A stretch of 64,000 nucleotides of DNA from Streptomyces cavernicola (GTDB taxonomy: Bacteria > Actinomycetota > Actinomycetes > Streptomycetales > Streptomycetaceae). This document shows positions 63,765 to 64,000 of the stretch, one piece after another. The stretch is taken from NCBI RefSeq assembly GCF_029968035.1, contig NZ_JASCIQ010000001.1:248001-312000 (forward strand). The letters are read 5' to 3'. The notes below the pieces were generated by a model that ran no database searches, had not been told where the DNA came from, and was given only the letters and a program-made list of their open reading frames with translations. The translations under genes were made by a program, and so were the position numbers. The stretch's first letter is position 1, and the number at the start of each line of letters is the position of its first letter.

Positions 63765-64000
63765 CTAGTTCGGCTGGGGCGCGATGGGCGTCTCCGCCGG
63801 AAGCTGCTCCGTCGCGGGGTGCTGCTCCGCCACCGAGGGCTGCTCCGGCGCCACCGGAGGCTCCTCCGTCGTCTGCGCCTGCGACGCCAGCGGCAGCACA
63901 TCGGAGATCCGCGTGTAGACACCGGGGTTGCCCGCCTGACCGCAGCCGCTCCCCCACGACACCAGGCCGATCAGCCGCCCACGCGCCACCAACGGCCCGC
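63765..64000 (-). CDS. Trypsin-like serine protease, C-terminal fragment (5' end outside window)
   Basis: About 77 C-terminal codons are visible. [32 protein letters not shown] is the end of an S1 chymotrypsin fold (the SWG segment after the catalytic Ser). It is followed by a Pro/Glu/Gln-rich tail of about 40 residues ([11 protein letters not shown]) of unknown use, perhaps a wall linker. The catalytic triad lies beyond the right edge. Confidence 0.85.
   Translation of the reverse strand, partial: GPLVARGRLIGLVSWGSGCGQAGNPGVYTRISDVLPLASQAQTTEEPPVAPEQPSVAEQHPATEQLPAETPIAPQPN

Overview
The window is a stretch of a Streptomyces (or very close actinomycete) chromosome. GC is very high with strong third-position GC bias, many starts are GTG or TTG, and several genes look leaderless. 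The gene set includes sepH, cutRS, dut, hemH, ptsH with a DasR-type site, a parC/parE pair, the DUF3159/DUF3710/DUF4193/DUF5998 families, M16 peptidase pairs and a ydaO-type riboswitch ahead of a cell-wall hydrolase. From about 11.6 kb to the right edge it looks like conserved core chromosome; the first 11.5 kb look more accessory.

Layout. (1) 1-5.5 kb: a DNA-modification locus. A type I HsdM runs off the left edge and is preceded by a helix-turn-helix/N6-adenine methylase fused to a specificity-like domain. Both are divergent from a DndB-like DGQHR-family protein. The divergent interval carries an inverted repeat that overlaps a promoter-like -35. (2) 5.6-9.3 kb: an iron-box DUF2470 gene, an MFS transporter translationally coupled to an Asp/Glu/hydantoin-racemase homologue that lacks both catalytic cysteines, and a small Cys-rich protein. 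(3) 9.6-11.6 kb: a three-gene unit resembling a type VII secretion substrate set (EspC-like protein with YxxxD, helical protein with a lytic-transglycosylase-like C-terminus, three-helix membrane protein). (4) 11.6-21.5 kb: a TrmA-family RNA methyltransferase and a potassium-related block (KimA-like APC permease, two TrkA/RCK proteins, DUF3159, OB-fold protein, kdpDE without kdpFABC). (5) 21.6-25.4 kb: thioesterase-dut-DUF3710 operon, DUF3093, an unrecognised protein, DUF4193. (6) 25.8-32.9 kb: cutRS, a 53-residue protein, inositol monophosphatase, ferrochelatase, MFS, FAD-linked lactone oxidase. (7) 32.9-45.1 kb: a membrane protein with nine (D/E)xTxxL repeats divergent from sepH, sulfurtransferase, VOC protein, thymidine kinase, alkaline-phosphatase-superfamily enzyme, DUF5998, a GNAT/acyl-CoA-synthetase-like fusion with a 24-bp minisatellite, ptsH, a GntR regulator. 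(8) 45.3-52.1 kb: M23 peptidase behind a c-di-AMP riboswitch, an M16 pair, parC. (9) 52.1-64 kb: a CobW-type GTPase, DUF6082, a small conserved protein, an iron-box Apd1-like ferredoxin gene, a CitA/DcuS-type two-component system convergent with a DUF485/solute:sodium symporter pair, parE, DUF7455 and the end of a trypsin-like protease.

Links between genes. Two separate iron boxes (5634 and 54732) suggest two members of an IdeR/DmdR regulon. Potassium uptake/sensing and c-di-AMP signalling may meet in the KimA-like/Trk/kdpDE block and the riboswitch gene. parC and parE lie 8.7 kb apart on opposite strands and are predicted to form topoisomerase IV. Convergent gene ends are often closed by long GC-rich hairpins. 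No rRNA, tRNA, insertion sequence, CRISPR array or phage gene was recognised.
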